The notes below the pieces were generated by a model. The model was not told the origin of the DNA. It worked only from the letters and a program-made list of their open reading frames with translations, and made no database searches. Positions 8,201-18,429 of a stretch of 64,000 nucleotides of DNA are shown one piece after another. The translations under genes and the position numbers were made by a program. The first letter of the stretch is position 1. The number at the start of each line of letters is the position of its first letter. Location of the stretch: the IMG/VR virus record IMGVR_UViG_3300020406_000804, positions 26,462-90,461 of that record; one strand, written 5' to 3'. The DNA comes from a virus.

Positions 8201-11200
8201 CGCCTGGGCTATGGCAACCAGAAAAAATGCAGAGGACTCTCTAAAAGATACCTTTGATGAGGATAAGGCTCTTCGGGCTTTTGGCAAGTTATGCACAATA
8301 GAGCAAATTTATGAAGAGTTTTTGGACGCTATAGACTTGCCAACCCTTCTGTGCAATTATTTAGAATGCATAAAACTGCCCGGCTTTTCCCTAAAATTAC
8401 CTAGTTTATATCTACCACCTTTGCCAAGAATTCCAATTCTTGGCTGGTATGGAGCTTTAGTCAATTTTTTAATTGATGAGGTAGTCCAAATTTTAACTAG
8501 AATTTTATGTTCCTTTGTTAGGACAATCATTGATAAATTAGCTTTTCCTTTTTGCGAAGAGCAGCTAAACGATTTTATTGCTGCCGGCTCATCAACGGGA
8601 ATACCATTAATGAGTCAAGCTTTAGCTGAGGCTCTGACGAACACTGGGATAACAGGAGTCCGAAACCCCGGAGAAGATAACGGAGTCCAAGCAGAAAATA
8701 CTAAAAACTTTTTTGAAGACGTCGCACAGATTGTAACAGGTCCAGAATTATGTTATTTATTAGAGGGAAATCCTTTAGATGACGCCGGCATGGAAATGGT
8801 AAGGCGTTTAGCTGAGAAAAATAACCTAGGAGATCAACTGGTCAGTAACGAATCAATGGCAAATTTTTTTGGAGTGCTTGGGGCCTACGTTCCTCTGGAA
8901 TTATGCAATCAACTTTCAGCCGTACAGCAGCCGCTAGGAGCTGTTTGTGAAGATATTGCAGATGAGTTAAGGTCGATAAGAAATAGAATGCAGACCGGTG
9001 ACCGATCACTTTCGGAGGAAGAAGTAGAAAAAGTCTTAGATATTGCGAAGAAAAATCTAGAAGACCAAAAAAAGTCCTTGCAAGCATTGTCAGGTTCTGA
9101 TTTAAATTCTTTATTACCTGCAAGTCTAAACCCAACAGAAGAAAACATAATTAATACAAACCTACCACTTCAAATGCGGAAACAGTTGAAAATGGGAGTA
9201 GAAGGTATTTTCACGCCAACAAAACTGGCATACATGAGGAGTCTCAGCTCATTTGTACCAGGAATGTCAACTATTCAGCCATCTATATTGCGCCCAGGAG
9301 ATCCTGATTTTGATGATATTTCTGCTTTGAGGCTTGAGTCTGCATTGGAGCAATTAAATAATTTCGCCTCAGCTGTTGAGAGGTCGAAAATCTCAAAAAT
9401 GTTTGAAACATCCAACATAAATGAAGCTATTGGAAAATACCTTCCAGCTCGAAATCCATTAATGGCCCCGCCTAAGTTCGGTCCACGTCAGATTGTAGAA
9501 CTTTTTAAGGTCTTTGAGACAGAGAGGGTTCCAATAAGAGGCGGAGCTACTGACTCATCAGGAAAAAATTATCACTTAGTATTTAAAAAATATAGTCCGT
9601 CTGTGGTTCAAGGGATTTTCGATCAATCTTTTGGTGATGGAAGAAACGCTCCGCTTGTCATGACTACAGCCCATGCCCGCCACCGTGAAGTCTCCCATCA
9701 AAAATTTATGGAAATAATGTCTCCGGATCCGATAAAGGATAATAGTGAAAACGCCAATCAGGCGCTTCTGGTTGGCATACCAGAGGGTGTGAGCGAAAGT
9801 CAAAACTCGTATGGGCATAGTTTGTTTTATCATGCTACCGGCCAGGTAGCTGAAGTACATAAAATATTTATGAACAAACCACTCCGCCTTATAAACCGCA
9901 TACCACATGGACCTCAAGTAAGAATAGACGGATGGTCGGCGGAAGAGGCCCTCCCTAGCGATTCGTTAAATCGCGCATCACCAGCACCACCTCGTGACGC
10001 TCTACGCGTTTCAGCTGTGGCGAGAATGATGCCAGATATTATTATGTGGGATTATGAAGAGAATACTTTTCCGGTATTATCAGAAGATTCTTTTTATTTT
10101 GATGATTTTGACGCGGTCAACGACCAGGCACTCTCGACTGATTTACTCACCCAAACTCAGGGAATTGTAGATAAACTTTTGTTAGATAGTGCCGGCCTTG
10201 GGTTGATTACTTTACCTATCGGCCCAAAACAATCTTCCAACAACCCAAGACAAAGAGATTATTCTTACGAGGCTGTGGAGGAAAGGTTTAATCAATTTTT
10301 AGAAGGAAATCAAAAACTATTAGAGATTGCAAGAGAAAGAATTCAACATCTATCTGGTGTGATATCTGAACAGATTGAAAAGCTCCCAACTGTTAATCTT
10401 GAGCAATATTTGCCACTAATAGATAATGTATTTCAAAAAATAACTAATTTAGACTCTAGATTAATAGGAGATATAAATTATAGTAATGTAAAAACAAACT
10501 CAAATTCTCCTTCTGCGAACTGGAAAAAAATGGAGCCTTTAGATTATTTAAATATAAATTTTAGAGCCGGCACGTATACCCCTTCTGTAAAAATGGTTGA
10601 AATTGCATCAGACCAAAAAAATCTCGATACTTATAACATTGTAATTGATCAAGACTTTTTTCTACGCCAGCCAAGTAAGACAAACGACCCTTATCGAGGA
10701 GATTCAGAAATTAGTAATGAATCAGCCTTTTCTCTAAATGGACCAGATACTGACACTAGAAAAATATTTAGATTTTGCGAAACCTTGCCTAATCGCCTAG
10801 TATCAAAAAATGTTCCAAACTCGCCTGGCATCATTGGTGGCAAACAATTTTCAAAAAGAGAAGCATACGCGCAATGGATGATAAGTAATATAGTAGATGT
10901 TCAAAACTTTAGTTGTGTATTCACTACTGGTGCAAGAGAATATTTAAAGACCTATGCATTTAAATCCGCAACAGAACACACAATGAGAGAAGTTATTAAA
11001 AATATACAACATTCTTCTTTTTTTAACCGAGATTATGCCACTGGTCTGCATGACAGACTCTCAGCTAAATCATATACCATTCCCGGCACCAGATGCAGAA
11101 AAAATAGATATGGATTAACTGAAAATTCTGTAATGACATTTCAAAAAGTTTTACTTAAAGATTCTGTATCAATGATCGAGAATGAAATGAGAAAGCCAAA

Positions 11201-14200
11201 ATTTTCTCCATTTAATAGAAGTTTCGGGACTCCTGGGCCTATGCCCTCAGCAATGAAAAAGATCGCACTTGCAGTTTTTATTAGAGCCTGTATGTTAGAT
11301 TTTATATTAAAATCAGGAATGGCCATATCTGTTTGGTCTTTGACCCCAGTCGTACAGTCACCAATTATATTCAAGTATTTGATGAATCACGTTTTGGTTG
11401 AGCTAAATAGGAATAGGTTATTTAAAAATATTTGGGGACAAATTATACAAGAAATAGTACGCTCAAATAACCGAAATCAATCTTTAGAATCTTATCTGCA
11501 GAAAGAGCTTTTATCTTTTCCTGATCTTGTTAGGCAAGTGTTTCTTCCTGGACTAGGAGATAGAGACTACTACAACTGGCACGTCCATGGCATGACGGTC
11601 TCTCGACCTAAAAATAGAACTAATAATGCTACAAGATATAAATCTGCTCTTAATCTATGGGAGAACAGGGAAGGCGTCTTTAAGAGATTCCCAGTACCAT
11701 CAAAGGTCTATAGAAACACTGAACAAGTTCCAGAGATAGGAGGCAAAGCCTATGATGTTGGTTATTGGATGATGGAACCTTATAAAGAATCGGATGATAA
11801 TTTTTCAAAACTCTCACTAAATGCTACAAAGCTTCAAGATGGATCCGCGCCTCAACCGGCAAGAAGAATACTAAATAACGAGTTTATATACGAAGACTAC
11901 GTTAGGGTGTCTGGGCCGATCACGAAAAAAGCAAATACTGATGCCGTTAGTCCAATGATGAAATATCGACCACCAGCTCTAAGGTCTGTTGCCTCAACAT
12001 ACGAAAATTTGCCTGTGCTCAACTTTGATGATCCGACCGTTTTTGAGCCGTGGCACTATAGACATACGGAAGACCAAGGTATGAATTTTAGTGATGAGTT
12101 CGACGCCCCAACAGGTAATTTATTAGAGTCTTATTTTAGAAATCAGCCGGCAGACTCTACTTGGGACGAGGAAAAAAAGCAAAGATTATATGCTGTCATC
12201 CGGCCAAGTTATTATTATTATGATTTTGCTTTGTCGATTACGGCATATCTTGATTGTTACAGAAATTATATAAGTATTAATAGAGATAATCCAAATCGCC
12301 AACCTTTTTCTCAAAATTTGGAAATTGACGCGTTATTGAATTTTATTAATGGACAAGGAATAAATTTTCACGGAGTTAATACAGCCGAAAGTTTTGGATT
12401 TAATCAAATAGATCCAAACAATATAAATTATAGAGAGCTTCAAGCCATGCTTGGCGCAGGAATATTAATATACGGCCAACGTGTTCAAATTTATTGCGAT
12501 TTATTGGGTATTGATCTTTCGACCAAACTGCCTACTGCAGGCTCGTCTCAATATGGATTTAATTATGAAAATTTATCAAGCGAGGTTAAGCAAGCTGTAC
12601 TAGAACGTGCACGACCATTTTTAAATAAAAAATACGGCAATGAAGATTCCATAATATTTACAAATCCAACGTTTAATTCAATGATATCGTTCTCTGAGCC
12701 CGCCACCATTTACCCATGGTATGACGAGCGCTCCGGCCCCCGAGCAGCGAATTCGCACGTCGACAGTTCACTGACTACTTTTAATCTGCCATTCAACATC
12801 GAACGCCGCGCTAAGATGAGCCCATGGGATCCTGATCAAGATTATTCGGATGCCATCTCGGCATTCGCCGGCCTAAACTTGGGTGTTGAATCTATGACCG
12901 ATGAAGGTGGCTTTGTGATACCATTAAAAGTGTTCGATGAACATATGAGTTCCCTAAGAATGCACTATCAGAATAAAGACTCTTTATCTACATTCAATAA
13001 CCTAGTTGCAAGTTCAAATTTTTATTTAGGGATAAGATTAGTTCAGTTATTCTTTGACACAAATCCGAATAGTTTTTTTGATGTCTTTTTGGGTTCAAAT
13101 AACCTCAATAAGGTTGAAACATTATCTAAGGCTGAAAGAACATATTTTGTAACTTTTGAGGATGCTAGTCAGAACTATGCGCAATTCGGCCTTGCAATTC
13201 CAATTGTTTCATACGAAAAGCCACTGACACTTGATACCTGTGAGAGCGCTTTTGTGGGATCTCTTTATAGGCCCGGATCAGAAGATTTTGCCTTTATGAT
13301 GAGACAAATGGAAATAGAATTATCACAAACGCAAGAATATAAAGATTTTATGGACACTTTTTTCCCAATTAGAAGATTCATGGCTATAGCGACAGTCCAC
13401 TCGACATCGGCAATTGCAGGATTTAACGACCTTCCAGGTTTATTTGATAATGTAAAATCTTTAGCGTCTTTTATTGCTATGACAGCGATGACTCCAGAGT
13501 CAGATCGTCTAGGAGATGGCACACTTATGACTGGAATTATTGATCAGGTAGACTTTCAAAAGAAGCTGGGAGATGAGTTTCCTGGTGATCCTAATGATCC
13601 AAAGTGTTTTGAATTTCCAAATCTTACTAAAGATTTTTGGGATAACTTTTTCAAAGAGTTGGCAAATTTAGCAAAGTATTTTCCGTCTATATTGTTTAGA
13701 GGTTTAGCCAATAATTTAGACCCTGCCTACAAAGAAATGAGAGCACATTATTTAAATTGCGATATAAATCAACTAAACTGGAGAGGCTTAGGAGTTTCAA
13801 GTCCCCCAACTAGGCTAATTAACGGCTTAAACTTAGCCGGCGGTGATCACAGAACCAGATCTGGTAAGTATAACTCAATACTTTCGCAGCTTCCAATCGA
13901 CTTGTTTAAATCCTTGCTACCATTTCCTAGTCCTTTTTTACTTTCGTGTACAGTTTCTAAAACAATTTCTTATGCTTTTACCGGCTTTTTGCCTTTTATT
14001 GATTTATCCATGTACTTTAAGATACCTTGTCTTGATAGGGACATAAACTGGCTTACAAATGCAAAATATGATTTTGGAGCAAGAGGTAGATATGGGCACC
14101 CCGTAAGTCCTTTAACCGCGTTTGCACTATCAACATTACAACTTCCAGCCGACATAAACAAGAGAAATGTTAATTGCGAACCAGCAGAATCAATTTTATC

Positions 14201-14234
14201 CACAGAAAATGAATGTGAAGATATTGAAGAGTAG
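5262..14234 (+). CDS. giant baseplate/tail structural protein (2990 aa)
   Basis: The largest gene in the window, uninterrupted over 9 kb. Residues about 20-165 look like a split peptidoglycan-binding-like domain: a DILAIKIALG helix, then ALGNFQMNN near 90 and FGYLGEATLAVMHGW near 150-165. A charged coiled coil lies near 726-765. A Cys-, Leu- and Pro-rich hydrophobic segment at about 1027-1107 (LPTLLCNYLECIKLPGFSL and onward) and a similar one near 2874-2937 could insert in a membrane or pack in a hub. The rest is beta-rich and Asn/Ser rich with no known domain. It sits between the spike-like gene and gp25, so it is likely a baseplate hub or tail-tip component. A tape-measure role is possible but it lacks the usual long uniform helices. 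Confidence 0.7.
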   Translation: MSYKLSIDFQSNGSINFGPRTPGEIGRDILAIKIALGVILPYDQQGNVVQNFNQNSPLALDNQRWFDCSNGEGTDLLKASTFDVPLQQALGNFQMNNRYLITMYLFEKYGIPDILANGGENFELSKEFDIYNKLVEKNYYKLSSLFDLEFGYLGEATLAVMHGWNPGTQVGIKSYFHSPEVYASSPQAVTLIPKVMYTDLNQGILGPPLEELISSGTITNATLSLNKELFQEYIKTSSDFNNWVRVDDISDLDEGMVRFLYPFEYAVITHPIITEPVAGSNLYQGASTAISSGDIEASAEHVIPGQIRSENVRRFYEPDPFSNPSPFTIDDDRVGYFYETNFFLNPDGRLPSTEEDVIKAIEEEALGQVLSFYRKPKIWNFLLADGPERRALKRVYFPFSQIPAPQHNGSYPNDSNSFSDSRINAVSQISYLKERISLDESEINRMEDVKEPRENYAYPPVSSYDEVNWRAIINSRIRQRKASIAEYEQKISDFLNNRDFNFHVLTTEPILAQLDENQASSWRSIEDGSSAPLIEFKEYRTPSLRPGQAYRAYLVLNRQKLDLIKYGQSQILGDTNAYSSPSTRTQEIPEVCYDHSTDQSLRTYEEYKTYAQKRRREIARELKAEFQRRSVNSDSGGRKVEIDLGSGIGPFDTRGAFSGLAGFNNVESEREYTRKILSGLFEGTSEVFDRLGITDSDVKNFQDVIDTQNFFGGSNAKKNKENAEFNKLFISLEKLEQRIDLVEKDLRKAGEIIAREGIEFEAGSNFDANNEGQQLKRFYTQIKEFITDSINADSALAESWADTGLGASGGYVSETDKVFVQFNFSNVLSQGPAPLGPNNGKAIVAVKIGVDKAGSFEGIFTTDVEMIPNNLNNITRIDRYEALSRPRTVNYIAQIVNMTSPFSGGSYGTSPGAVTKNILTSFLQDTLNICKDLGFDAEKHSAISLVGTFTSGLKIKHSDEEAVFEIFKEWGYTNFTKPATAWAMATRKNAEDSLKDTFDEDKALRAFGKLCTIEQIYEEFLDAIDLPTLLCNYLECIKLPGFSLKLPSLYLPPLPRIPILGWYGALVNFLIDEVVQILTRILCSFVRTIIDKLAFPFCEEQLNDFIAAGSSTGIPLMSQALAEALTNTGITGVRNPGEDNGVQAENTKNFFEDVAQIVTGPELCYLLEGNPLDDAGMEMVRRLAEKNNLGDQLVSNESMANFFGVLGAYVPLELCNQLSAVQQPLGAVCEDIADELRSIRNRMQTGDRSLSEEEVEKVLDIAKKNLEDQKKSLQALSGSDLNSLLPASLNPTEENIINTNLPLQMRKQLKMGVEGIFTPTKLAYMRSLSSFVPGMSTIQPSILRPGDPDFDDISALRLESALEQLNNFASAVERSKISKMFETSNINEAIGKYLPARNPLMAPPKFGPRQIVELFKVFETERVPIRGGATDSSGKNYHLVFKKYSPSVVQGIFDQSFGDGRNAPLVMTTAHARHREVSHQKFMEIMSPDPIKDNSENANQALLVGIPEGVSESQNSYGHSLFYHATGQVAEVHKIFMNKPLRLINRIPHGPQVRIDGWSAEEALPSDSLNRASPAPPRDALRVSAVARMMPDIIMWDYEENTFPVLSEDSFYFDDFDAVNDQALSTDLLTQTQGIVDKLLLDSAGLGLITLPIGPKQSSNNPRQRDYSYEAVEERFNQFLEGNQKLLEIARERIQHLSGVISEQIEKLPTVNLEQYLPLIDNVFQKITNLDSRLIGDINYSNVKTNSNSPSANWKKMEPLDYLNINFRAGTYTPSVKMVEIASDQKNLDTYNIVIDQDFFLRQPSKTNDPYRGDSEISNESAFSLNGPDTDTRKIFRFCETLPNRLVSKNVPNSPGIIGGKQFSKREAYAQWMISNIVDVQNFSCVFTTGAREYLKTYAFKSATEHTMREVIKNIQHSSFFNRDYATGLHDRLSAKSYTIPGTRCRKNRYGLTENSVMTFQKVLLKDSVSMIENEMRKPKFSPFNRSFGTPGPMPSAMKKIALAVFIRACMLDFILKSGMAISVWSLTPVVQSPIIFKYLMNHVLVELNRNRLFKNIWGQIIQEIVRSNNRNQSLESYLQKELLSFPDLVRQVFLPGLGDRDYYNWHVHGMTVSRPKNRTNNATRYKSALNLWENREGVFKRFPVPSKVYRNTEQVPEIGGKAYDVGYWMMEPYKESDDNFSKLSLNATKLQDGSAPQPARRILNNEFIYEDYVRVSGPITKKANTDAVSPMMKYRPPALRSVASTYENLPVLNFDDPTVFEPWHYRHTEDQGMNFSDEFDAPTGNLLESYFRNQPADSTWDEEKKQRLYAVIRPSYYYYDFALSITAYLDCYRNYISINRDNPNRQPFSQNLEIDALLNFINGQGINFHGVNTAESFGFNQIDPNNINYRELQAMLGAGILIYGQRVQIYCDLLGIDLSTKLPTAGSSQYGFNYENLSSEVKQAVLERARPFLNKKYGNEDSIIFTNPTFNSMISFSEPATIYPWYDERSGPRAANSHVDSSLTTFNLPFNIERRAKMSPWDPDQDYSDAISAFAGLNLGVESMTDEGGFVIPLKVFDEHMSSLRMHYQNKDSLSTFNNLVASSNFYLGIRLVQLFFDTNPNSFFDVFLGSNNLNKVETLSKAERTYFVTFEDASQNYAQFGLAIPIVSYEKPLTLDTCESAFVGSLYRPGSEDFAFMMRQMEIELSQTQEYKDFMDTFFPIRRFMAIATVHSTSAIAGFNDLPGLFDNVKSLASFIAMTAMTPESDRLGDGTLMTGIIDQVDFQKKLGDEFPGDPNDPKCFEFPNLTKDFWDNFFKELANLAKYFPSILFRGLANNLDPAYKEMRAHYLNCDINQLNWRGLGVSSPPTRLINGLNLAGGDHRTRSGKYNSILSQLPIDLFKSLLPFPSPFLLSCTVSKTISYAFTGFLPFIDLSMYFKIPCLDRDINWLTNAKYDFGARGRYGHPVSPLTAFALSTLQLPADINKRNVNCEPAESILSTENECEDIEE

Positions 14235-14261
14235 TCTATTTAATAGAGGTGAGGTAAAGTT

Positions 14262-14786
14262 ATGTCATATATAAATATTTTATCAAAAATTTCAAATAGT
14301 GTAACCACCCGGTCTCGGCCCATGCAGCCAAAGTATCCACTAAAGCAGGATTCAAGGTTTGGCTTTTACGGTGCAATAACCAGCACCGAAGAGTCCTTAA
14401 ATCAAGACTTTAAATTTTTGCTATTAACTGAGCCTGGATCTTGGCCAATGAATCCTGACTTGGGGATTGGTTTAAAAAAATATTTATTTGAAAACTACTC
14501 ATCAGAATCTTTATCAAATATAGGGTCAATAATACAAAATCAACTGACAGCTTTTTTGCCAAGAGTGAGATTGATCTCAGCTGAATTTAACGCGTCATCG
14601 GAGCAGAAAGAGCAAAATTCTCTCATTTTGAAGATAAGGTACTTAATTTCGGGAACTACGGAAGTAAATTCAGAGATACAATTAGATGAGAATGGCTATT
14701 TAAATATAGGAAAAGAAAGATTTAACAAAGTTTCTTCTAATTTTGGTGAATCGCTTGGGCTACAAAGTAAAGAAACCCGAATATAG
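14262..14786 (+). CDS. baseplate wedge protein gp25-like
   Basis: A 174-residue member of the gp25/W (lysozyme-like fold) baseplate family, the wedge subunit that links the baseplate core to the first sheath ring. The diagnostic middle is present: STEESLNQDFKFLLLTEPGS, the family's pattern of a helix then a loop before 'GxR.MxPxxG', here SWPMNPDLGIGLKKYLFE. A central helix with QNQLTAFLPRV and a C-terminal beta pair follow. The length is a little above T4 gp25 (132) owing to an N-terminal extension. A strong RBS (GAGGTGAGG) precedes the ATG. The gp6-like gene starts 11 nt after its stop, the usual gp25-gp6 partner order in contractile injection systems. Confidence 0.88.
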   Translation: MSYINILSKISNSVTTRSRPMQPKYPLKQDSRFGFYGAITSTEESLNQDFKFLLLTEPGSWPMNPDLGIGLKKYLFENYSSESLSNIGSIIQNQLTAFLPRVRLISAEFNASSEQKEQNSLILKIRYLISGTTEVNSEIQLDENGYLNIGKERFNKVSSNFGESLGLQSKETRI

Positions 14787-14797
14787 GATTTTAAAAA

Positions 14798-16600
14798 ATG
14801 AGTAATAAAAAAAGAGGAATTTCAAATACTAATTTTACTGAATCAACTTTTGATGAAATAAAAGAAAAATTAGTTAATCGAGCAAAAAATTATTATCCCG
14901 ATACATATCAAGACTTTAATAAGACTAGTTTTGGTTCCTTAATGATGGACACTGTAGCGATGATAGGGGAGCAACTTAATTTTTATAGTCAATTTGTCGC
15001 AAATGAAAATTTTTTAGAAACATCTAGGACAGCACAAGGAATTACCTCAGCTGCTAGAAATAACGGAATAGAAATATTTAATAAATACACAAGCGTTGGA
15101 CACTTAAAAGTGTTTTCAAGAATACCAGCAAAAAGTATACTTTCTGCACCAGATGAATCTTATAGGCACACTATTTTAAAAGGGATGATAGTGACAAGTG
15201 ACTCTGGTGCTCAATATACTACAACTGAAGATGTTATAATCGACGTTTCCTCCCGAAATCATATGGGAACAGAATTTTCAGACGATGGAAGCAGAGTAAC
15301 TTATTATGTCTACGAAACAGAGGTTCCAGTTGTTTCCGGTGAAAATAGAACTATAACTGTTGATGTTGGTTCATATCAGAAGTTTTTAAAAATAGAAATA
15401 AAAGATACCACAATCACTGAAATAATTAGTGTTGTAGATAGTAATCAAAATGAATATTTTGAAGTACAAAATCTTAGCCAAGACACAATATATAGAGAAA
15501 TTTCAGATAGAGTCACTAACAATCCTAATACAGTGTCAAGAATGGTTCCAGTTCATGCCCCCAGGAGATTTACCGTTCAGCATGTTGGTGAAAAAACATT
15601 TTTGGTTTTTGGTTTCGGATCAGAAAATAATTTAAAAGTTAAACCTATAGCAGATCCTTCAAATTTGGCTATCCAAGTTGATGGAAGGGAATACGTTAGC
15701 GATAATACATTTGACCCTTCAAAGATTACGAGTACTGATAAGTTTGGAATATCCCCAATAAACACAACGCTTACGATAACATATAGATCTAGCACAGCAG
15801 AGAATTCAAATGCATCCGCGCGCTCTTTAACAAATATAATATCTTCAGAATTTTTATTTAATGAGGAGGTTGGACTGGATTCCTCCGTTGTACAATACAT
15901 AAAAAATTCTTTAACCTGCGAGAATCAAGAGCCAATTAATGGTTCACTGACATTTTCTTCAACGCAAGAAGTTGTAGAAACAATAAAGGCTGCCCGCGGC
16001 TTTCGGGGCAGAGCTGTTACAATAGAAGATTATGTTGCTGCATGTTATGCTATGCCTTCAAAGTTCGGCTCCATAAAGAGAGCAGCAATATACAGAGACA
16101 AAAATGATTTTAAAAGAAATTTGAACCTTTATATTGTCTCTCAAGATAGTGCCGGCTTTCTTCAGACTCCAAGCACTGCATTAAAAAATAATTTAAAAAA
16201 ATGGCTAAATAGTGTCCGTATGGTTACCGATACTATTGATGTGTTTAGTGCAAAAATATTAAATTTAGGAATCTTTTTTGATGTTACCTTAGGCCAAAAA
16301 GCCGATCAGCTAACGATTCTTTCTCAAATTAGAAAAGAAGTTTACGAAGAATTGAATTTAAGCGCACCACAGATTGGTCAACATTTTTCAATTGGAGAAA
16401 TTGAAAGGGCCTTAACATCTATTTCTTCTATAGACAGGGTGAACTCCATTTCAATTGTCAACAGATCGGGCGCAGATTATTCAAGCATTCAATATGATAT
16501 TACATCTAATTTATCACCAGACGGCGGCATGCTTTATCTTCCAGAAAACTTTATTTATGAAATAAAAAAGGAAACTGATATTACGGGGATTATTCAATAA
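14798..16600 (+). CDS. baseplate wedge protein gp6-like (baseplate J family)
   Basis: A 600-residue wedge subunit of the gp6/baseplate-J family, which dimerises to form the iris of the inner baseplate. The N-terminal region has the family's helical dock: FDEIKEKLVNRAKNYYPDTY, then SFGSLMMDTVAMIGEQLNFY and ENFLETSRTAQGI. Residues about 400-440 contain the GFRGRAVTIEDYVAACYAMP motif typical of J-like proteins, followed by a ferredoxin-like C-terminal half. The length is close to T4 gp6 (660). The ATG of the next gene overlaps its stop by one base (TAATG). Together with gp25 upstream this identifies the baseplate wedge operon with high confidence. Confidence 0.9.
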   Translation: MSNKKRGISNTNFTESTFDEIKEKLVNRAKNYYPDTYQDFNKTSFGSLMMDTVAMIGEQLNFYSQFVANENFLETSRTAQGITSAARNNGIEIFNKYTSVGHLKVFSRIPAKSILSAPDESYRHTILKGMIVTSDSGAQYTTTEDVIIDVSSRNHMGTEFSDDGSRVTYYVYETEVPVVSGENRTITVDVGSYQKFLKIEIKDTTITEIISVVDSNQNEYFEVQNLSQDTIYREISDRVTNNPNTVSRMVPVHAPRRFTVQHVGEKTFLVFGFGSENNLKVKPIADPSNLAIQVDGREYVSDNTFDPSKITSTDKFGISPINTTLTITYRSSTAENSNASARSLTNIISSEFLFNEEVGLDSSVVQYIKNSLTCENQEPINGSLTFSSTQEVVETIKAARGFRGRAVTIEDYVAACYAMPSKFGSIKRAAIYRDKNDFKRNLNLYIVSQDSAGFLQTPSTALKNNLKKWLNSVRMVTDTIDVFSAKILNLGIFFDVTLGQKADQLTILSQIRKEVYEELNLSAPQIGQHFSIGEIERALTSISSIDRVNSISIVNRSGADYSSIQYDITSNLSPDGGMLYLPENFIYEIKKETDITGIIQ

Positions 16601-18426
16601 TGGCTATTGTAAAATTTTTTGCTTCGAAAGACAATACCATAACAAATGCATTTCTACCAGGCTTGAGAAGACGCGCTACAAGTTCAAACCAGGGGGCATC
16701 TGATATTATAGAGTTGCATTCTATCTATGGACAGTCAACCACTTCTTCCGTTGAGAAAACTAGGTTTTTGATACATTTCCCCACCAGTGACGTTCTTCAG
16801 TCTAGAACTGCTAATAATATTCCAGCATCTGGTTCTGTAGAATTTTTCTTGAGATTATTTAATGCTCGTCACAATACAACAACCCCAGAAGATTTTTCAG
16901 TATCAGTGACCCCATTACTGCAACCCTGGACAGAAGGCATTGGTTTGGATATGGAGACTTATTCTGACCTAGGTGCTTCAAACTGGCTTTCGTGCAGTAA
17001 AAATCTACCTTGGTCACACGAGGGTGGCACAGATTCTGAGTCTGTAAGGCCTAATCTGACTTCTGGATTGAAAGTTCACTCTTACTCACAATCATTAGCT
17101 TCCGGTCTAGAAGATTTAGAAATAGACCTTTCAGAATTAACTGAATTATGGCTAGAGCACGAATCAGGCGCTTCTATAGCTTCAACTAGTAGCCTAACGC
17201 TAACAGGCGTACCTAGCAACGAAGAAAAATTCAAACTACTCAGCACCAGCGGAGAATCGTTGGAGATTATATTTTCAACATCCTCCGCCACCACAGGGAG
17301 TACATCTTATGTTGAGAGGGCCGCTGGAAATATAACTAGCACAAGAAACAATCTTGTCACATCAATAAACAACTCCAGCTTGTTTTCGGCCGAGGCAGTG
17401 TCGACTAATGCCTTGAAAGTGACCCAAGCGGTAAAAGGGCATTATGGAAACACTAAAATTTCTTCTAGTGCCGGCATTCCAATTACAATTGTTGATTTCA
17501 ACGCTGGTTCGGGAATAGTCAACAACGGTGTTCTAGTAAAGCTTAGCGGATCCGCAGAGTCTGGAGATACACAGGTATCTTATTATACAAAAAAGTTTTT
17601 TGCAAGAAACAGCCAGTTCTTCTTTAAAAAGCCAGTTATAGAAGCAAGGTCTGCTTTATTAGTAAATGATGACCGCGGCGCCGTATTCAGATCCAGTTCT
17701 GTTGCACCGGCTGCTGATAATTTAAACAAAATCTATTTATATAACAACATCAACGGGGTCTATAGAGACCTGCCAACTACTGGCTCTGCTCTTTTGGTTA
17801 GATTCGTTCCAGATATAGCGCAAACACCAGTTTCCATGTCTGGAGGGTCGTTGGACGCATCAAAAACTTTTGTGACAGCTAGCAGGCATTCTACGGGAAT
17901 TTATGAAGTGGAGTTTGCATACAATGGGGCCGAAAATAAATTGAGAGATGTATGGCAGTATCAAAACTCAGGACAATACATTGAGCTTGTAACAGGATCA
18001 TCATTTAATATCAATAATTTTCCGTTATATAATTCTGATAGTAATTCTGAATATGTCTTCAATATAACAAATTTAAAATCAATTTACACTCAGGATGAAG
18101 ATGCAAAATTTAGAGTTCATACAAAAAAGAAAAATAGTGAATTAAACGTATACACTGTCGCAACTGGAAATTCAAAAGTTACAAATATTAAAGATGTTTT
18201 TTACAAAATAACACGAACAGCAGATGATGTAACAGTTATTAACTATTCAACCGGCAGTGGTGCAAAGTATAGTAAGTTGTCTTACGATATAAGTGGTTCG
18301 TATTTTGACTTTGATATGTCTATATTGGAGCCAAACTACCAATATGAAATATGCTTCTTGAGGCAAGAGGATACAAGATATATACAGCAAAAAGAAAAAT
18401 TTAGGTTTAGAGTAGAAAAGTATTAA
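16600..18426 (+). CDS. structural protein with DNRLRE-like domain and inserted beta module
   Basis: A 608-residue virion protein following gp6. Residues about 35-195 resemble a DNRLRE-type beta sandwich (KTRFLIHF, then VTPLLQPWTEG, GASNWLSC and DLSELTELWL). Residues about 198-307 are a beta-rich module (SSLTLTGVPSNEEKF to VTQAVKGHYGN) that recurs in the proteins encoded at 21966-27776 and 40218-41654, with a conserved VTQ...G..GN ending. The remaining C-terminal part resumes the host fold. It occupies the place of T4 gp7/gp8 wedge proteins but I see no direct similarity to them. The start codon overlaps the gp6 stop. Structural role likely; precise baseplate position unknown. Confidence 0.65.
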   Translation: MAIVKFFASKDNTITNAFLPGLRRRATSSNQGASDIIELHSIYGQSTTSSVEKTRFLIHFPTSDVLQSRTANNIPASGSVEFFLRLFNARHNTTTPEDFSVSVTPLLQPWTEGIGLDMETYSDLGASNWLSCSKNLPWSHEGGTDSESVRPNLTSGLKVHSYSQSLASGLEDLEIDLSELTELWLEHESGASIASTSSLTLTGVPSNEEKFKLLSTSGESLEIIFSTSSATTGSTSYVERAAGNITSTRNNLVTSINNSSLFSAEAVSTNALKVTQAVKGHYGNTKISSSAGIPITIVDFNAGSGIVNNGVLVKLSGSAESGDTQVSYYTKKFFARNSQFFFKKPVIEARSALLVNDDRGAVFRSSSVAPAADNLNKIYLYNNINGVYRDLPTTGSALLVRFVPDIAQTPVSMSGGSLDASKTFVTASRHSTGIYEVEFAYNGAENKLRDVWQYQNSGQYIELVTGSSFNINNFPLYNSDSNSEYVFNITNLKSIYTQDEDAKFRVHTKKKNSELNVYTVATGNSKVTNIKDVFYKITRTADDVTVINYSTGSGAKYSKLSYDISGSYFDFDMSILEPNYQYEICFLRQEDTRYIQQKEKFRFRVEKY

Positions 18427-18429
18427 AAA

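Noticed and set aside
14270-14277. TATAAATA just inside the gp25-like gene
   Set aside because: It is within codons 3-6 of the gene, so it cannot drive that gene from its start; chance matches are expected in AT-rich code.
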